DNA of 64,000 bases from Dactylosporangium sp040689395 (GTDB lineage Bacteria > Actinomycetota > Actinomycetes > Mycobacteriales > Micromonosporaceae). Shown piece by piece: positions 34,196 to 42,360 of this stretch. The notes beneath the pieces are model-generated. The model was given only the letters and a program-made list of their open reading frames with translations, was not told the DNA's origin and ran no database searches. The translations under genes and the position numbers were made by a program. The stretch covers positions 1 through 64,000 of the forward strand of contig NZ_JBFAZX010000036.1 in assembly GCF_040689395.1 (NCBI RefSeq). Direction: 5' to 3'. The number at the start of each line of letters is the position of its first letter. The stretch's first letter is position 1.

Positions 34196-34849
34196 TTAGG
34201 CGAGCTCGAGGTCAGCGCCCCAAGTCCTTCGGACGCGTCCGAGTGTTGACACGGTGACCACTACGGCGATAAGGCCCGCAGTTGTTGCCACAGTCCACCG
34301 TCCACCTGGATCGGTCGAGACTGCGAGCGGAGACCATGAAGCGATAGCGGGTTTCATTTGTGAAGCAATAGTCAACGAAAAGTACAGCATCAAGACCAGG
34401 CCGCTGGCGACGAAGGCGCCGAGGTAGGGGGCTACGCAGAATGCCAGCGCCGTCAAAAACAAAACATTGGCGGCCACGCGGGGGTAGTCCCCGGCCGGCA
34501 TTGCTACGAGGGTTGAGGCGGCAAGGACGAGCTGGGGGCCGACGAACCCAGCAGCCAGGGCGAACGCCGAAGGGACCCATCTGCGGCGGGGAAGACCCAG
34601 TCGATCAATAATCCACAATTTTGGACGCAGGATCACGATTCCGAGGCTGACCAACAGGACGGCACCAAGTTCCGGCAATCTCATCGTCACAGGCAGATAT
34701 GCCTGGGCGAAATCGATTTTGAAACCACGTCGTGAAACGATCGCGGACGCAATGCCGAGAATGGCCGAGGTGACGAGGAACAATCTACCTGATCGTGAAG
34801 CGAAAAGTATGGATGCGCTCAAGATGCCACGTCGCTCATAATCGCGCAT
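34196..34849 (-). CDS. Multi-pass membrane protein of the ABC cluster
   Basis: About 217 residues with six or so hydrophobic segments (LFLVTSAILGIASAIV, LGAVLLVSLGIVIL, VLFLTALAFCVAPYLGAF, VATTAGLIAVVVTVSTLG). It is probably a partner permease subunit for the ABC ATPase upstream. The start is unclear: ATG 34849 overlaps the previous gene by 31 nt, while a TTG at 34822 overlaps its stop codon as TTGA. The family is not recognised. Confidence 0.6.
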   Translation of the reverse strand: MRDYERRGILSASILFASRSGRLFLVTSAILGIASAIVSRRGFKIDFAQAYLPVTMRLPELGAVLLVSLGIVILRPKLWIIDRLGLPRRRWVPSAFALAAGFVGPQLVLAASTLVAMPAGDYPRVAANVLFLTALAFCVAPYLGAFVASGLVLMLYFSLTIASQMKPAIASWSPLAVSTDPGGRWTVATTAGLIAVVVTVSTLGRVRRTWGADLELA

Positions 34850-36084
34850 TGACTGACCTGCGTGCGATGAGACGCGATCCACACTTTCAGCTCGGCATCG
34901 GACATGGAGGCGAAGCGCCCGGCCTGGCCTGTCGAATGATCCCCCTCTAGACGGCTCTCCAGCATTCTCATGGTCCGCGTCTGATCGTTGTTGATATTCA
35001 GGCCGAATGTCGATAGACACGCGTTCCCCCCGGCGGCGATAAAGACGAATTCCGATCGCGACGAGACGATATCCAGAGTTGGAGAAAGGTCGTAATAGAA
35101 TGTCGTGGCCTCATCCGCGCTCAGCGATGGAAGCTTGAGTGCGCGATCGTACACCTGCCGAAAAGGGAATCCCTCTGTTCCCACGACCGCGACAATGGGC
35201 TCTATTGCTCCCACCAGTGCAGCGAGTTGGGTCTCGTGGCCCTTATGGACACAGACTTTCATTCCTGCGACCGCGCCGCATACGGTTGGCGTCGACGCGT
35301 CCTCGACGAACAAGGCCGGCTTGTTGGCCACGCCGACAGTGAGGAACGCCAGCGGCACCAGCCAGATCAGCGCCCGGCTTGGTGCGGGCCATCGGCGGTC
35401 AAACCGGCGGTGCGAGAGAATCCCGTCGGCGGCAGTGAGTGCGATGACGCTGAGTACCACAATGAACGCGATTCGGAAGATGACCAACGTCGGCGCCTCG
35501 TGGAAGCCGAGACGCGGTGGGATGTGCAAAACCGGTGCCACGGCCGCGAACGTGTCGCCGGAGTATCCGGCGAATGTGGTAACGAGGGCGAGAGCGAACG
35601 CGGCAGGTGCGATGAAGGCCGATCGCGTGATTAGCCCGATAAGCCACCCGAGGATGAGGAACGCGTTTAGGGCCAACAGACCTGTGGCAGCGACAGCCAG
35701 GTCCAGAGTGCCGTAGGTTGCTGAGCGTAGCGTCATGGCTAGAACGGGAGCAAGCGCGAGCAGATACCCGACCGTGACGACCGCGGCTAGTGGGACGAGA
35801 TTCTGTGCGAGGAATTGACCGCGATCACGGGGAAATTTTGGTAGCGCGAATGGTCGCGTGGGAGGGGTCAGTCGACCGCCGAGGTAGGCGCCCAGGAACG
35901 CCACCAGGGGCCCGGTTAGGTCCAGTCGTTGGTGAAACAATGCTGACGTACCGGCCCACTCCTGGTAGGGCCACGACAGCATCTGGAACACGGTGGCGAA
36001 GGTGAGCCCGAATACCGCCAGGCCGGCAAGGACATAGAAGGGCGCACCAAGCGGCCAGAAAATTCCGACGCGTCGATCAGACAT
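34819..36084 (-). CDS. ABC-transporter permease-like membrane protein with C-terminal soluble domain
   Basis: A 421-residue protein with about six transmembrane segments in residues 10-260 (FYVLAGLAVFGLTFATVFQML, LVPLAAVVTVGYLLALAPVL, FIVVLSVIALTAADGI). A domain of about 150 residues follows, with two cysteines (TVCGAVAGMKVCVH) that could form a disulfide outside the cell. It starts inside the ATPase gene stop region (8-nt overlap), so it is the transporter partner. The substrate is unknown. Confidence 0.7.
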   Translation of the reverse strand: MSDRRVGIFWPLGAPFYVLAGLAVFGLTFATVFQMLSWPYQEWAGTSALFHQRLDLTGPLVAFLGAYLGGRLTPPTRPFALPKFPRDRGQFLAQNLVPLAAVVTVGYLLALAPVLAMTLRSATYGTLDLAVAATGLLALNAFLILGWLIGLITRSAFIAPAAFALALVTTFAGYSGDTFAAVAPVLHIPPRLGFHEAPTLVIFRIAFIVVLSVIALTAADGILSHRRFDRRWPAPSRALIWLVPLAFLTVGVANKPALFVEDASTPTVCGAVAGMKVCVHKGHETQLAALVGAIEPIVAVVGTEGFPFRQVYDRALKLPSLSADEATTFYYDLSPTLDIVSSRSEFVFIAAGGNACLSTFGLNINNDQTRTMRMLESRLEGDHSTGQAGRFASMSDAELKVWIASHRTQVSQCAIMSDVAS

Positions 36085-36844
36085 CGTCGCCGCCCAGCCG
36101 CTCGATGATTCCCGCATACGCTCGCTCGAAGGGTGACCCGAGCCCTACGTCTACGCTCGCATCTGCCACCAGCGCGGCCAGCTTCTCCACTGCATCATCG
36201 AAAACCATCCGCCCCCCTGCAAGAATTCCCACCCTCTGACACAGGTGAGTCACATCTTCAACGAAGTGGGTCGAAAGGATCACGGGCAATCGTGTCCCGA
36301 TGTCGGCGATCACCTCTCGCAGGTTAAGCCGCTGCCCCGGGTCCAAGCCAACAGTAGGCTCGTCGAGGATGAGCAGCTCAGGCTCGTGCGCTAGAGCCGT
36401 AGCAACACCGAGACGCTGCCGCTGCCCGCCAGACAGAGTCCTCACCTTCGTGTCGGCGCGTTCCTTCAAGTTCACCCGATCGAGAGCCTGACCTGCCGCA
36501 GCACCGCAGGCTCTTCGCGGTACTCCATTTACCCAGGCGGCGTAGCTTATCGTGTCTCGCACGCTCATTTCGGCCGCGAAGGTGAAGTGTTGCGGCACAA
36601 ACCCGATCCGCTTTCCGAATCCCTTGTCTTTGCTGTTGTGCTGGCCGTCGGTCCCTATCGCTGTTATGGTGCCCCGGCGTGGTGTGGTGATGCCTGCGAT
36701 CAAGTGCAGGAGGGTGGTCTTCCCTGCGCCGTTCGGCCCCAGAAGACCGGTGACACCGGCACTGACCTGCCAGGACAGCCCATCGAGAACGACCCTTCGT
36801 CCATAGCCGGCAACAACATCATCCACTACGAGATTCATCGACAC
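36077..36844 (-). CDS. ABC transporter ATP-binding protein
   Basis: A 255-residue ABC ATPase: Walker A LLGPNGAGKTTLLHLI (about residue 37), Q-loop VPQHFTF, signature LSGGQRQRLGVATAL, Walker B LLILDEPTVGLDPGQ and switch histidine LSTHFVED. The DrrA-like layout suggests an exporter. It overlaps the permease gene and follows the small secreted protein on the same strand. Start GTG 36844 or ATG 36838. Confidence 0.92.
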   Translation of the reverse strand: MSMNLVVDDVVAGYGRRVVLDGLSWQVSAGVTGLLGPNGAGKTTLLHLIAGITTPRRGTITAIGTDGQHNSKDKGFGKRIGFVPQHFTFAAEMSVRDTISYAAWVNGVPRRACGAAAGQALDRVNLKERADTKVRTLSGGQRQRLGVATALAHEPELLILDEPTVGLDPGQRLNLREVIADIGTRLPVILSTHFVEDVTHLCQRVGILAGGRMVFDDAVEKLAALVADASVDVGLGSPFERAYAGIIERLGGDDV

Positions 36845-36911
36845 TCGACACTCTCAGCTAGGTTGACGCAGAAGACCGCCGACGCGTATCACCCACCGGC
36901 GGTCCCACACT

Positions 36912-37097
36912 CTATAGCTGGGCGAATCTCGCGTAAAGGACGAACTCGACTCTTCGGCCCTTGATCTCAGCGGCCGACGGCTTGCCACTCATCCGAAGTA
37001 TGCCGCACGACGACTTGGTATGGACGCCGAGGAGCGCGCCGCTGTCGATGCGGATACTCTTGCTAGCACCGACCGACTCGGCCGGATTCAATCTCAT
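36912..37097 (-). CDS. Short frame coupled to the secreted protein
   Basis: A 61-codon frame starting MRLNPAESVGASKSIRID whose ATG overlaps the stop codon of the upstream gene (ATGA). The sequence has SSCGILRMSG and ends ARFAQL. It may be the shifted C-terminal part of the secreted protein rather than a separate gene. Confidence 0.35.
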   Translation of the reverse strand: MRLNPAESVGASKSIRIDSGALLGVHTKSSCGILRMSGKPSAAEIKGRRVEFVLYARFAQL

Positions 37098-37384
37098 TGC
37101 CGCTGAAGCTGACCGTTCCTGCAGTCCCCTTGCACGCCGAGATCGCCGTTGCTGAAATTGGCCTGACGGTAGAAGAGGTACGGATCGGGCCCAAACACGT
37201 CCTTGGCGAACCGGACCTCGAGGGTGACCGTTCCCGAGCAGCCGGTCCGGCTACCCCACGATTGGTTGGACGACGTGGGGTTGTCGGCACCCAAACCGCA
37301 TGCGGCCCACGCGGGTGACGCCACTGCGGCCACACCGGCAGCCGCCCCGAGTGCCACTACTACCGTGGCGACGATTTCCTTCAT
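37094..37384 (-). CDS. Small secreted protein
   Basis: A 96-residue precursor with a perfect GGGAGGAG ribosome-binding site and a Sec signal peptide (MKEIVATVVVALGAAAGVAA ending SPAWA-A). The mature part is about 65 residues with three cysteines: CGLGADNPTSSNQSWGSRTG, then SGTVTLEVRFAKDVFGPDPY. The frame may be broken near its end, since a second frame continues through an ATGA overlap and a third frame there reads CKGTAGTVSFSGNEIESGRV. It heads the ABC operon. Function unknown. Confidence 0.65.
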   Translation of the reverse strand: MKEIVATVVVALGAAAGVAAVASPAWAACGLGADNPTSSNQSWGSRTGCSGTVTLEVRFAKDVFGPDPYLFYRQANFSNGDLGVQGDCRNGQLQRQ

Positions 37385-37801
37385 TGAACTCCTCCCGTTA
37401 GCGCAGGCATCCGTACCCCTGGCTAGCCCAGCGGCGCCGCCGTCGCCCGTGCCTGCCACATCCGGACAAGTTGACTTGCCCGTAATGAGGACTCAGCTTT
37501 CCCGATGAAATCGACGTATAACAATGCGTGATCGTGGTTGAAGCTGATGATCTTCTATCAAACGCCGATCATCGTCGCGAGCTGGGCGAGGCCGTCGCCG
37601 TCGCCGGGCCGCGAGGCATGCAAGGGGCAACTGCTGGAGATCTCAGGCGGCGTCACCAATGAGCAAGTCGAGCGGATGTGCCGCGTGGCCACGGTGATCG
37701 CGCAGACATGCGACGACAACGAAGCGGCGTGGGCGCGGCCGCCCGCATCCTGGCAATCACCACCACCAAGGAAGATCACCTTCGGCGAATGGCCCGGCCG
37801 G
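37385..37801. other. Region without a clear gene
   Basis: Several short frames overlap here (for example EQVERMCRVATVIAQTCDDN on the plus strand), but none shows a good start or family match. It is probably the promoter of the secreted-protein operon plus decayed sequence. Confidence 0.4.
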
Positions 37802-37945
37802 TCACCAGCTCCCCGACCCGGGGGTGATGGGCTCGAGGTAGGTCTCCAGCAGCCGTGCGGCCTCGATACAGAGTTCTTCCTTCGTGAGGTCGCCGCCGAA
37901 CATCGGTGCTGCCACCAAGTCGAGGAAACGCACGAACTCGTCCGC
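37802..37945 (-). pseudogene. C-terminal fragment of a TetR-like regulator
   Basis: The minus strand encodes DEFVRFLDLVAAPMFGGDLT then EELCIEAARLLETYLEPIT before a TGA, resembling the last helices of a TetR-family protein. The rest is cut off exactly at the 38-bp repeat, so the gene was truncated when the segment moved. Confidence 0.5.
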
Positions 37946-37983
37946 GTTAGCGTTCGTGGCATGTCTGTACTTGTCGCGTTCAG
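37946..37983 (+). repeat. 38-bp direct repeat, right copy
   Basis: Identical to 33247-33284. This copy continues into the intact thiamine-binding gene, so the gene kept its start codon but lost its native upstream region beyond 15 bases. Confidence 0.9.
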
Positions 37984-38263
37984 CGTCACGCCCCTGGGCA
38001 CCGGCGAGGACGTCGGGGCCCTCGTCGCCGAGGCGGTCCGCGTGGTGCGGGAGTCGGGGCTGCCCAACCGCACCGACGCCATGTTCACCACCGTCGAGGG
38101 TGAGACGTGGGAGGAGGTCATGGCCGTGGTCCAGGCGGCCGTGTCGGTGGTCCAGGCCAGGGCACCCCGCACCAGTACCGTGATCAAGGTCGACTGGCGC
38201 GAGGGCGCGGCCGGCCGGCTCGACGAGAAGGTCGCTTCCGTGGAGCGCTACCTGGCCGAATAG
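37961..38263 (+). CDS. MTH1187/YqgV-type thiamine-binding protein
   Basis: A 100-residue ferredoxin-like protein with the family start MSVLVAFSVTPLGTGEDVG and the core YkoF-like pattern (SGLPNRTDAMFTTVEGETWE, then STVIKVDWREGA). Members bind thiamine or its breakdown products. The 38-bp repeat covers its first eight codons, so the upstream promoter has been replaced by element DNA and expression may have changed. Confidence 0.88.
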   Translation: MSVLVAFSVTPLGTGEDVGALVAEAVRVVRESGLPNRTDAMFTTVEGETWEEVMAVVQAAVSVVQARAPRTSTVIKVDWREGAAGRLDEKVASVERYLAE

Positions 38264-38273
38264 CGCCTCAGGT

Positions 38274-38798
38274 TCAGAGGCCGTCGAGAAAGTTCAGGGC
38301 GGCACGGGCGTTCTCGTGCCGCCACGCGGCCAGGATCGCGGCGAAGCCGGCCGCCTCGTCGCGACGGCGGGCTAGGGCCGGCTCCAGTGGGGCGATCACC
38401 GCGCGCTGCGCGGCGGCCAGGTCGCCCACCGGCAGCCCGCGCCGGGTCAGCAGCGCCAGCTTGACCAGGAACTCGGAGCGCAGCTCGCGCACGTGCCGGA
38501 CCGGCCGGTCCAGCCATCCGGCGACCGCCGCGGCACCCTCGGGCGTGACGGTCAGGATCGAGCGCTGCGGGCCGCGATGGCCCGCCTGCGTCTCCGCCAC
38601 CACCAGCAGCCCGGCGGCGGTGAGGCGGTCCGCCGCGCGGTACACGATCGGCCTCGGCACGTGCCAGACCCGCCCGACGTCGCCGTCCTCCGCGGTCAGC
38701 GCCGCGATCGCGAAGCCGTGCGCCGGCGCCTCATCCACGAGGGTCAGCACGATCCACTCAGCGAGCGACAGCGACGGCGTCGCGGGAGGAATGGACAC
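38274..38798 (-). CDS. PadR-family regulator
   Basis: A 174-residue protein: a winged helix (LSLAEWIVLTLVDEAPAHGF, then HVPRPIVYRAADRLTAAGLL and the wing GPQRSILTVTPEG) and a helical C-terminal dimerisation domain as in Vir/PadR regulators. The GTG at 38798 puts the winged helix at the N-terminus. Its gene converges with the thiamine-binding gene and diverges from the zinc-finger gene. Confidence 0.88.
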   Translation of the reverse strand: MSIPPATPSLSLAEWIVLTLVDEAPAHGFAIAALTAEDGDVGRVWHVPRPIVYRAADRLTAAGLLVVAETQAGHRGPQRSILTVTPEGAAAVAGWLDRPVRHVRELRSEFLVKLALLTRRGLPVGDLAAAQRAVIAPLEPALARRRDEAAGFAAILAAWRHENARAALNFLDGL

Positions 38799-38883
38799 GA
38801 CCCGGAGCCTATGCCCGCCCCCTTCCACGGCACGCGGTCGATCGGTAGTCTCACTGTGACTACCGATCCGCGGGGAGGCCGGG

Positions 38884-39867
38884 ATGTTGCAGGCGGTGGG
38901 GCGGCTCCCCGACGGCACGCCGCACTACGCCCCCGTCGGGGAACTGCTCACCGAGGGCGACCGGGTCTGCTGCCACCTGTGCGGGAGGTGGTTCCTGTCG
39001 GTGGCGAGCCATCTGCGGTACCACGGCTGGACCAAGACCGCCTACATCGCCGCCTTCGGCCTCGAACTCGGCAACCCGCTCAGCGGCCCCGCGACCCGCA
39101 AGCGGCGCTCGGCGGCGCTGGGCGCCCGCCATGCGGAGCCGGCGATCCTGGGTGCGCGGCTCGCGGCGCGGGAGCGGGCCGGCAGCGGCGCACTGACCGA
39201 GGCCGCCGCGCGCGCCGCCCGGGGGCGCCCACACCCGGCCGAGCGCCGCACGAAGACACTCGCCGCCCTGGCCGGCGTCGACCCGGCGGCCCGCGCCGGG
39301 GGCAACCGGCGCCGCGGCGAGCGGCACCGGGCGCGGATCGCGGCCCAGGTGGCCGCGCGGTTCGGGTTCGCGACGTTCGAGGAGTATCTGGCCGCGCGCG
39401 TGCGGGCCGGTCTGAGCATGGCCGCGATCAGCCGCGAGGCGGGGCTGCACAAGGACTGGGTGTGCCGGCACGCCCCGGTGACGCAACGGCCGGCGCCGGG
39501 CGAGGCACGGCTCGGGCCGGTCGCGCGGGCGCTCGGCCACGCCGGCGTCAGCGCGTATCTGCGGGCCGCGCACGTCGAGCAGCACCGCACCGTCGCGGCG
39601 ATCGCGCTGGAGGCCGGGGTGTCGCGCTGGACGGTGCTCGCCGCGCTGCGCCACCACGGCATCGAGCCGGCCGTGCACGCGGCGACGCGGCACGCCGCCG
39701 AGGCGCGAGGGCGCTCCGCCGCGCGGGCGCTCGGCTTCGCCTCGATCGGCGCGTTCGTGGCCGCGCGGCGGGCCGAGGGCGCGCCATGGAGCGCCCTCTC
39801 GGCCGAGTCGGGAATCGCCCCGACCAGCCTGCGCAGATACCAGCAACGAGATATCGGCGACAATTGA
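38884..39867 (+). CDS. MucR/Ros-like zinc-finger protein with three HTH-like repeats
   Basis: A 327-residue basic protein. Residues about 27-60 hold a C2H2-type finger, CCHLCGRWFLSVASHLRYHG, followed by WTKTAYIAAFGLELGNPL, similar to Ros/MucR proteins. An Arg/Ala-rich linker leads to three tandem modules of about 45 residues, each an F/Y-containing helix then an HTH: SMAAISREAGLHKDWVC, TVAAIALEAGVSRWTVLAAL and PWSALSAESGIAPTSLRRY. It is probably a DNA-binding protein. No target is evident, though the divergent padR promoter is close. Confidence 0.75.
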   Translation: MLQAVGRLPDGTPHYAPVGELLTEGDRVCCHLCGRWFLSVASHLRYHGWTKTAYIAAFGLELGNPLSGPATRKRRSAALGARHAEPAILGARLAARERAGSGALTEAAARAARGRPHPAERRTKTLAALAGVDPAARAGGNRRRGERHRARIAAQVAARFGFATFEEYLAARVRAGLSMAAISREAGLHKDWVCRHAPVTQRPAPGEARLGPVARALGHAGVSAYLRAAHVEQHRTVAAIALEAGVSRWTVLAALRHHGIEPAVHAATRHAAEARGRSAARALGFASIGAFVAARRAEGAPWSALSAESGIAPTSLRRYQQRDIGDN

Positions 39868-39923
39868 TCGGATCGTCGCCCGTGGGGCACGAAGTGCGCA
39901 TCCGGGCCTGGGATGATCCCGGG

Positions 39924-40736
39924 GTGACCGAACGCTGGATGCACGACCCGGACCCCGCGCTGCGCCCGGCGGCCCACACCCCGGAGGTGCGGTTCGACAG
40001 CGCCGGCATCCCCCTCCTCGGCGTGCTGCACGTGCCGGCCGGCCCCGGCCCTCACCCGATCGCGGTGCTGCTGCACGGCTTCCCCGGCAACGAGCGCAAC
40101 TTCGACCTGGCGCAGGCGCTACGCCGGGCCGGCTATGCCGCGCTGGTCTTCCACTACCGCGGATCGTGGGGCGTCGGCGGCACGTATTCGTGGGGCAACG
40201 TCCTGGCCGACGCGGCCCGCGCGGTCCCCGGCATGCGCTCCCTCGCCGCGCGGTATTCGCTGGACCCGCAGCGCGTGGCGCTGGTCGGCCACAGCCTGGG
40301 CGGGTTCGCCGCCCTGATGACCACCGCCGCCGACCCTTCCGTCCGCGCGGTGGCGGCGCTGGCCTCCTTCGACTTCGGCGCCGTGGCCCAGGCCCCGGAT
40401 GCGGTACGGCGGGAGGCCCACGCGATGTTCGGTTCGGACCTCTTTCCGTTGCGCGGCACCAGCGCGGACGCGTTGTTCGACGAGATGCGCGCGGCGGGCC
40501 CGGCGTGGTGCCTGGCCGGCCTGGCCGACGCGCTCGCCGGTCGCCCGGTGCTGCTCGTGGCGGCCGGCAACGACACGGTGACGCCGCCACCGCTGCACCA
40601 CGCGCCGGTCGCCGAGGCCTACAGCGCATCGGAAAGCTTCGAGCACGTGACCTTTCCGACGGACCACGTGTTCTCCGACCACCGCATCGCCCTGACCAAG
40701 GCCGTCATCGACTTCCTGGACCGCCGCCTGCGCTGA
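39924..40736 (+). CDS. Alpha/beta hydrolase (dipeptidyl-peptidase-like)
   Basis: A 270-residue hydrolase: oxyanion region AVLLHGFPGNERNFDLAQAL, FHYRGSWGVGGTY, nucleophile elbow GHSLGG (about residue 128), acid in VAAGNDTVTPP and histidine in TDHVFSDHR. The FHYRGSWGS-type motif is seen in prolyl-peptidase-like or esterase members. Start GTG 39924; ATG 39939 is an alternative. Confidence 0.85.
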   Translation: MTERWMHDPDPALRPAAHTPEVRFDSAGIPLLGVLHVPAGPGPHPIAVLLHGFPGNERNFDLAQALRRAGYAALVFHYRGSWGVGGTYSWGNVLADAARAVPGMRSLAARYSLDPQRVALVGHSLGGFAALMTTAADPSVRAVAALASFDFGAVAQAPDAVRREAHAMFGSDLFPLRGTSADALFDEMRAAGPAWCLAGLADALAGRPVLLVAAGNDTVTPPPLHHAPVAEAYSASESFEHVTFPTDHVFSDHRIALTKAVIDFLDRRLR

Positions 40737-40773
40737 CCGGCTCGCCCTCCGCCCCCGCTCGCACGCCGACCCG

Positions 40774-41634
40774 CTACAAGCGGTCCTCCACCTTCCCGCG
40801 GCCACCCGCGTCACCGGCCATCCGCTCGCGCGCCGGCCGATCGCCCAGCAGCGCCCAGCGCAGGAAGTCAACCGTCACCGCGGCCACCACGTCGAAGTCG
40901 CGATCCGGCCCGAGGTACGGCGCCAGATGGTCGCCGTTCGGCAGGTCCAGCAGCGCCTTGGGCCAGGCAAGCGGTTCGTACGCCTCGGTGCAGCCCTCGA
41001 AGTTGACGACGCTGTCCTGGCGCCCGTGGACGAACAGGATCGGCGCCGGGCGTCCCGAGTAGCCCACGCCGAACGGCCACTGTCCGCCGGCGAGCACGAT
41101 GCCCGCCTTGAGCCGGTCGTCACGGTGCTTCGTGAACATGCCGACGGTCGTCATGCCGCCCAGCGAATGCCCTGCCGCGGCGACGGCACCGCTTTCGATG
41201 CGGCCCTGCAGCGGATCGCCCTGCGCGGTGTCGAGGGCCAGCACGGCTGTCAGGACGGCCGCGTTGTCGCCCGGCTGATTGACGATGTCTTTGTCGTCGA
41301 GCGCCTTCGAGCCGCGGACCGAGTGCGGAAACGTCGGTGCGGCGACGATGAAACCGGCCCCCGCCCAGATGCGGAACAGTCGCAGATAGTCCTCCGGGCG
41401 GCGGGTGTATCCGTGGCTGAACACCACGACCGGGAAGCGGCCCGCCGTCGTGGGATGGACAAGCAGCGTGGGCAACGGCCGATCAGCGCCGTTGGCGACC
41501 TGCAGCGTCCGCTCCGTGACACCGGACTGGGCGGCGGCGCCGGACGTGGAGCCGGCCTGGTCACCGCGGCCGCATCCGGCGAGCAGCCCGGTCATCAGGA
41601 GTGAGCAGGCGAGCAACAGGCGGACCAGGCGCAC
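40774..41634 (-). CDS. Lipoprotein alpha/beta hydrolase (chlorophyllase/PAF-AH-like)
   Basis: A 286-residue secreted lipoprotein: signal with lipobox LLAGC at residue 21, oxyanion VVVFSHGYTRRPEDY, nucleophile elbow AAGHSLGGMTTVG (about residue 160), acid in LFVHGRQDSVV and histidine in NGDHLAPYLG. It would be an envelope esterase or lipase of unknown substrate. Confidence 0.88.
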   Translation of the reverse strand: MRLVRLLLACSLLMTGLLAGCGRGDQAGSTSGAAAQSGVTERTLQVANGADRPLPTLLVHPTTAGRFPVVVFSHGYTRRPEDYLRLFRIWAGAGFIVAAPTFPHSVRGSKALDDKDIVNQPGDNAAVLTAVLALDTAQGDPLQGRIESGAVAAAGHSLGGMTTVGMFTKHRDDRLKAGIVLAGGQWPFGVGYSGRPAPILFVHGRQDSVVNFEGCTEAYEPLAWPKALLDLPNGDHLAPYLGPDRDFDVVAAVTVDFLRWALLGDRPARERMAGDAGGRGKVEDRL

Positions 41635-41791
41635 GGCGCAACCCCCAACGTCATGGCCCGCCCGCGCGCCGAGCCCAGCCGGCCCGCGCCCGGATCATGG
41701 CCCTCCGACCATCGTGACATCGCCTCCCGCCAATGAAAAGCGACAGGGAAATCGACTGGAGTCAGGACACCGCTTCCATGAGCATTGCCCC

Positions 41792-42307
41792 ATGGATCAC
41801 GAGGTGCGCAGGATCAGGGCCAGCGAGTGGCGACAGTATCGGGAGTTGCGGATCGAGGCGTTGCAGGACTCCCCACTCGCCTTCGTTGAGCAATACCAGG
41901 AGTCGCTGGCACAGCCGGACCAGTTCTGGCAGGGTCGTGTCGAACGCAGCGCCACCGGCACGGCGTCGAGCACGTTCGTGGCCGTGCACGCCGGACGGTT
42001 CGTCGCAAAGGCGAGCTGCTTCGTGGAATCAGACGTCAGTGAGTACGTGTCCGCACACATCGTGGGCGTCTACGTCACACCGCGGTTCCGGGCCCAGGGA
42101 GTAGCCGATGCTCTGATGGCTGCGGTGATCCGCTGGGCACAGGAGGAGCCCCACGCCGATCGCATCCGGCTCTTCGTCATAGAAACCAACGACAGAGCCG
42201 CAGCGTTCTACCGGCGTATCGGCTTCGTCCCCACCGGCGTGACCATGGCCTATCCCCCGAACCCGGCCTACACGGAGCATGAGATGGAATACCACCGCGA
42301 CCGCTGA
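41792..42307 (+). CDS. GNAT-family N-acetyltransferase
   Basis: A 171-residue protein with the GNAT fold: HIVGVYVTPRFRAQGVADAL contains the acetyl-CoA loop (R/Q-x-x-G-x-A/G), followed by IRLFVIETNDRAAAFYRRIG and FVPTG. It acetylates an unknown amine. Confidence 0.9.
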   Translation: MDHEVRRIRASEWRQYRELRIEALQDSPLAFVEQYQESLAQPDQFWQGRVERSATGTASSTFVAVHAGRFVAKASCFVESDVSEYVSAHIVGVYVTPRFRAQGVADALMAAVIRWAQEEPHADRIRLFVIETNDRAAAFYRRIGFVPTGVTMAYPPNPAYTEHEMEYHRDR

Positions 42308-42360
42308 CCGCTCGGCGCTCACGGCCTGGAAGCCCAGGCCGCCGGCCACCGGGTGTTCTT

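Larger units (their letters stand above)
33285..37945. mobile_element. 4.7-kb insertion flanked by 38-bp direct repeats
   Basis: The segment separates surE from the thiamine-binding gene whose 5' end is duplicated at both edges. It carries an IS1380-like remnant, an ABC transporter with two membrane proteins, a small secreted protein and the 3' end of a TetR-like gene. Several of its genes use more A/T than the flanks. No integrase is present; the mechanism is unknown. Confidence 0.75.
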
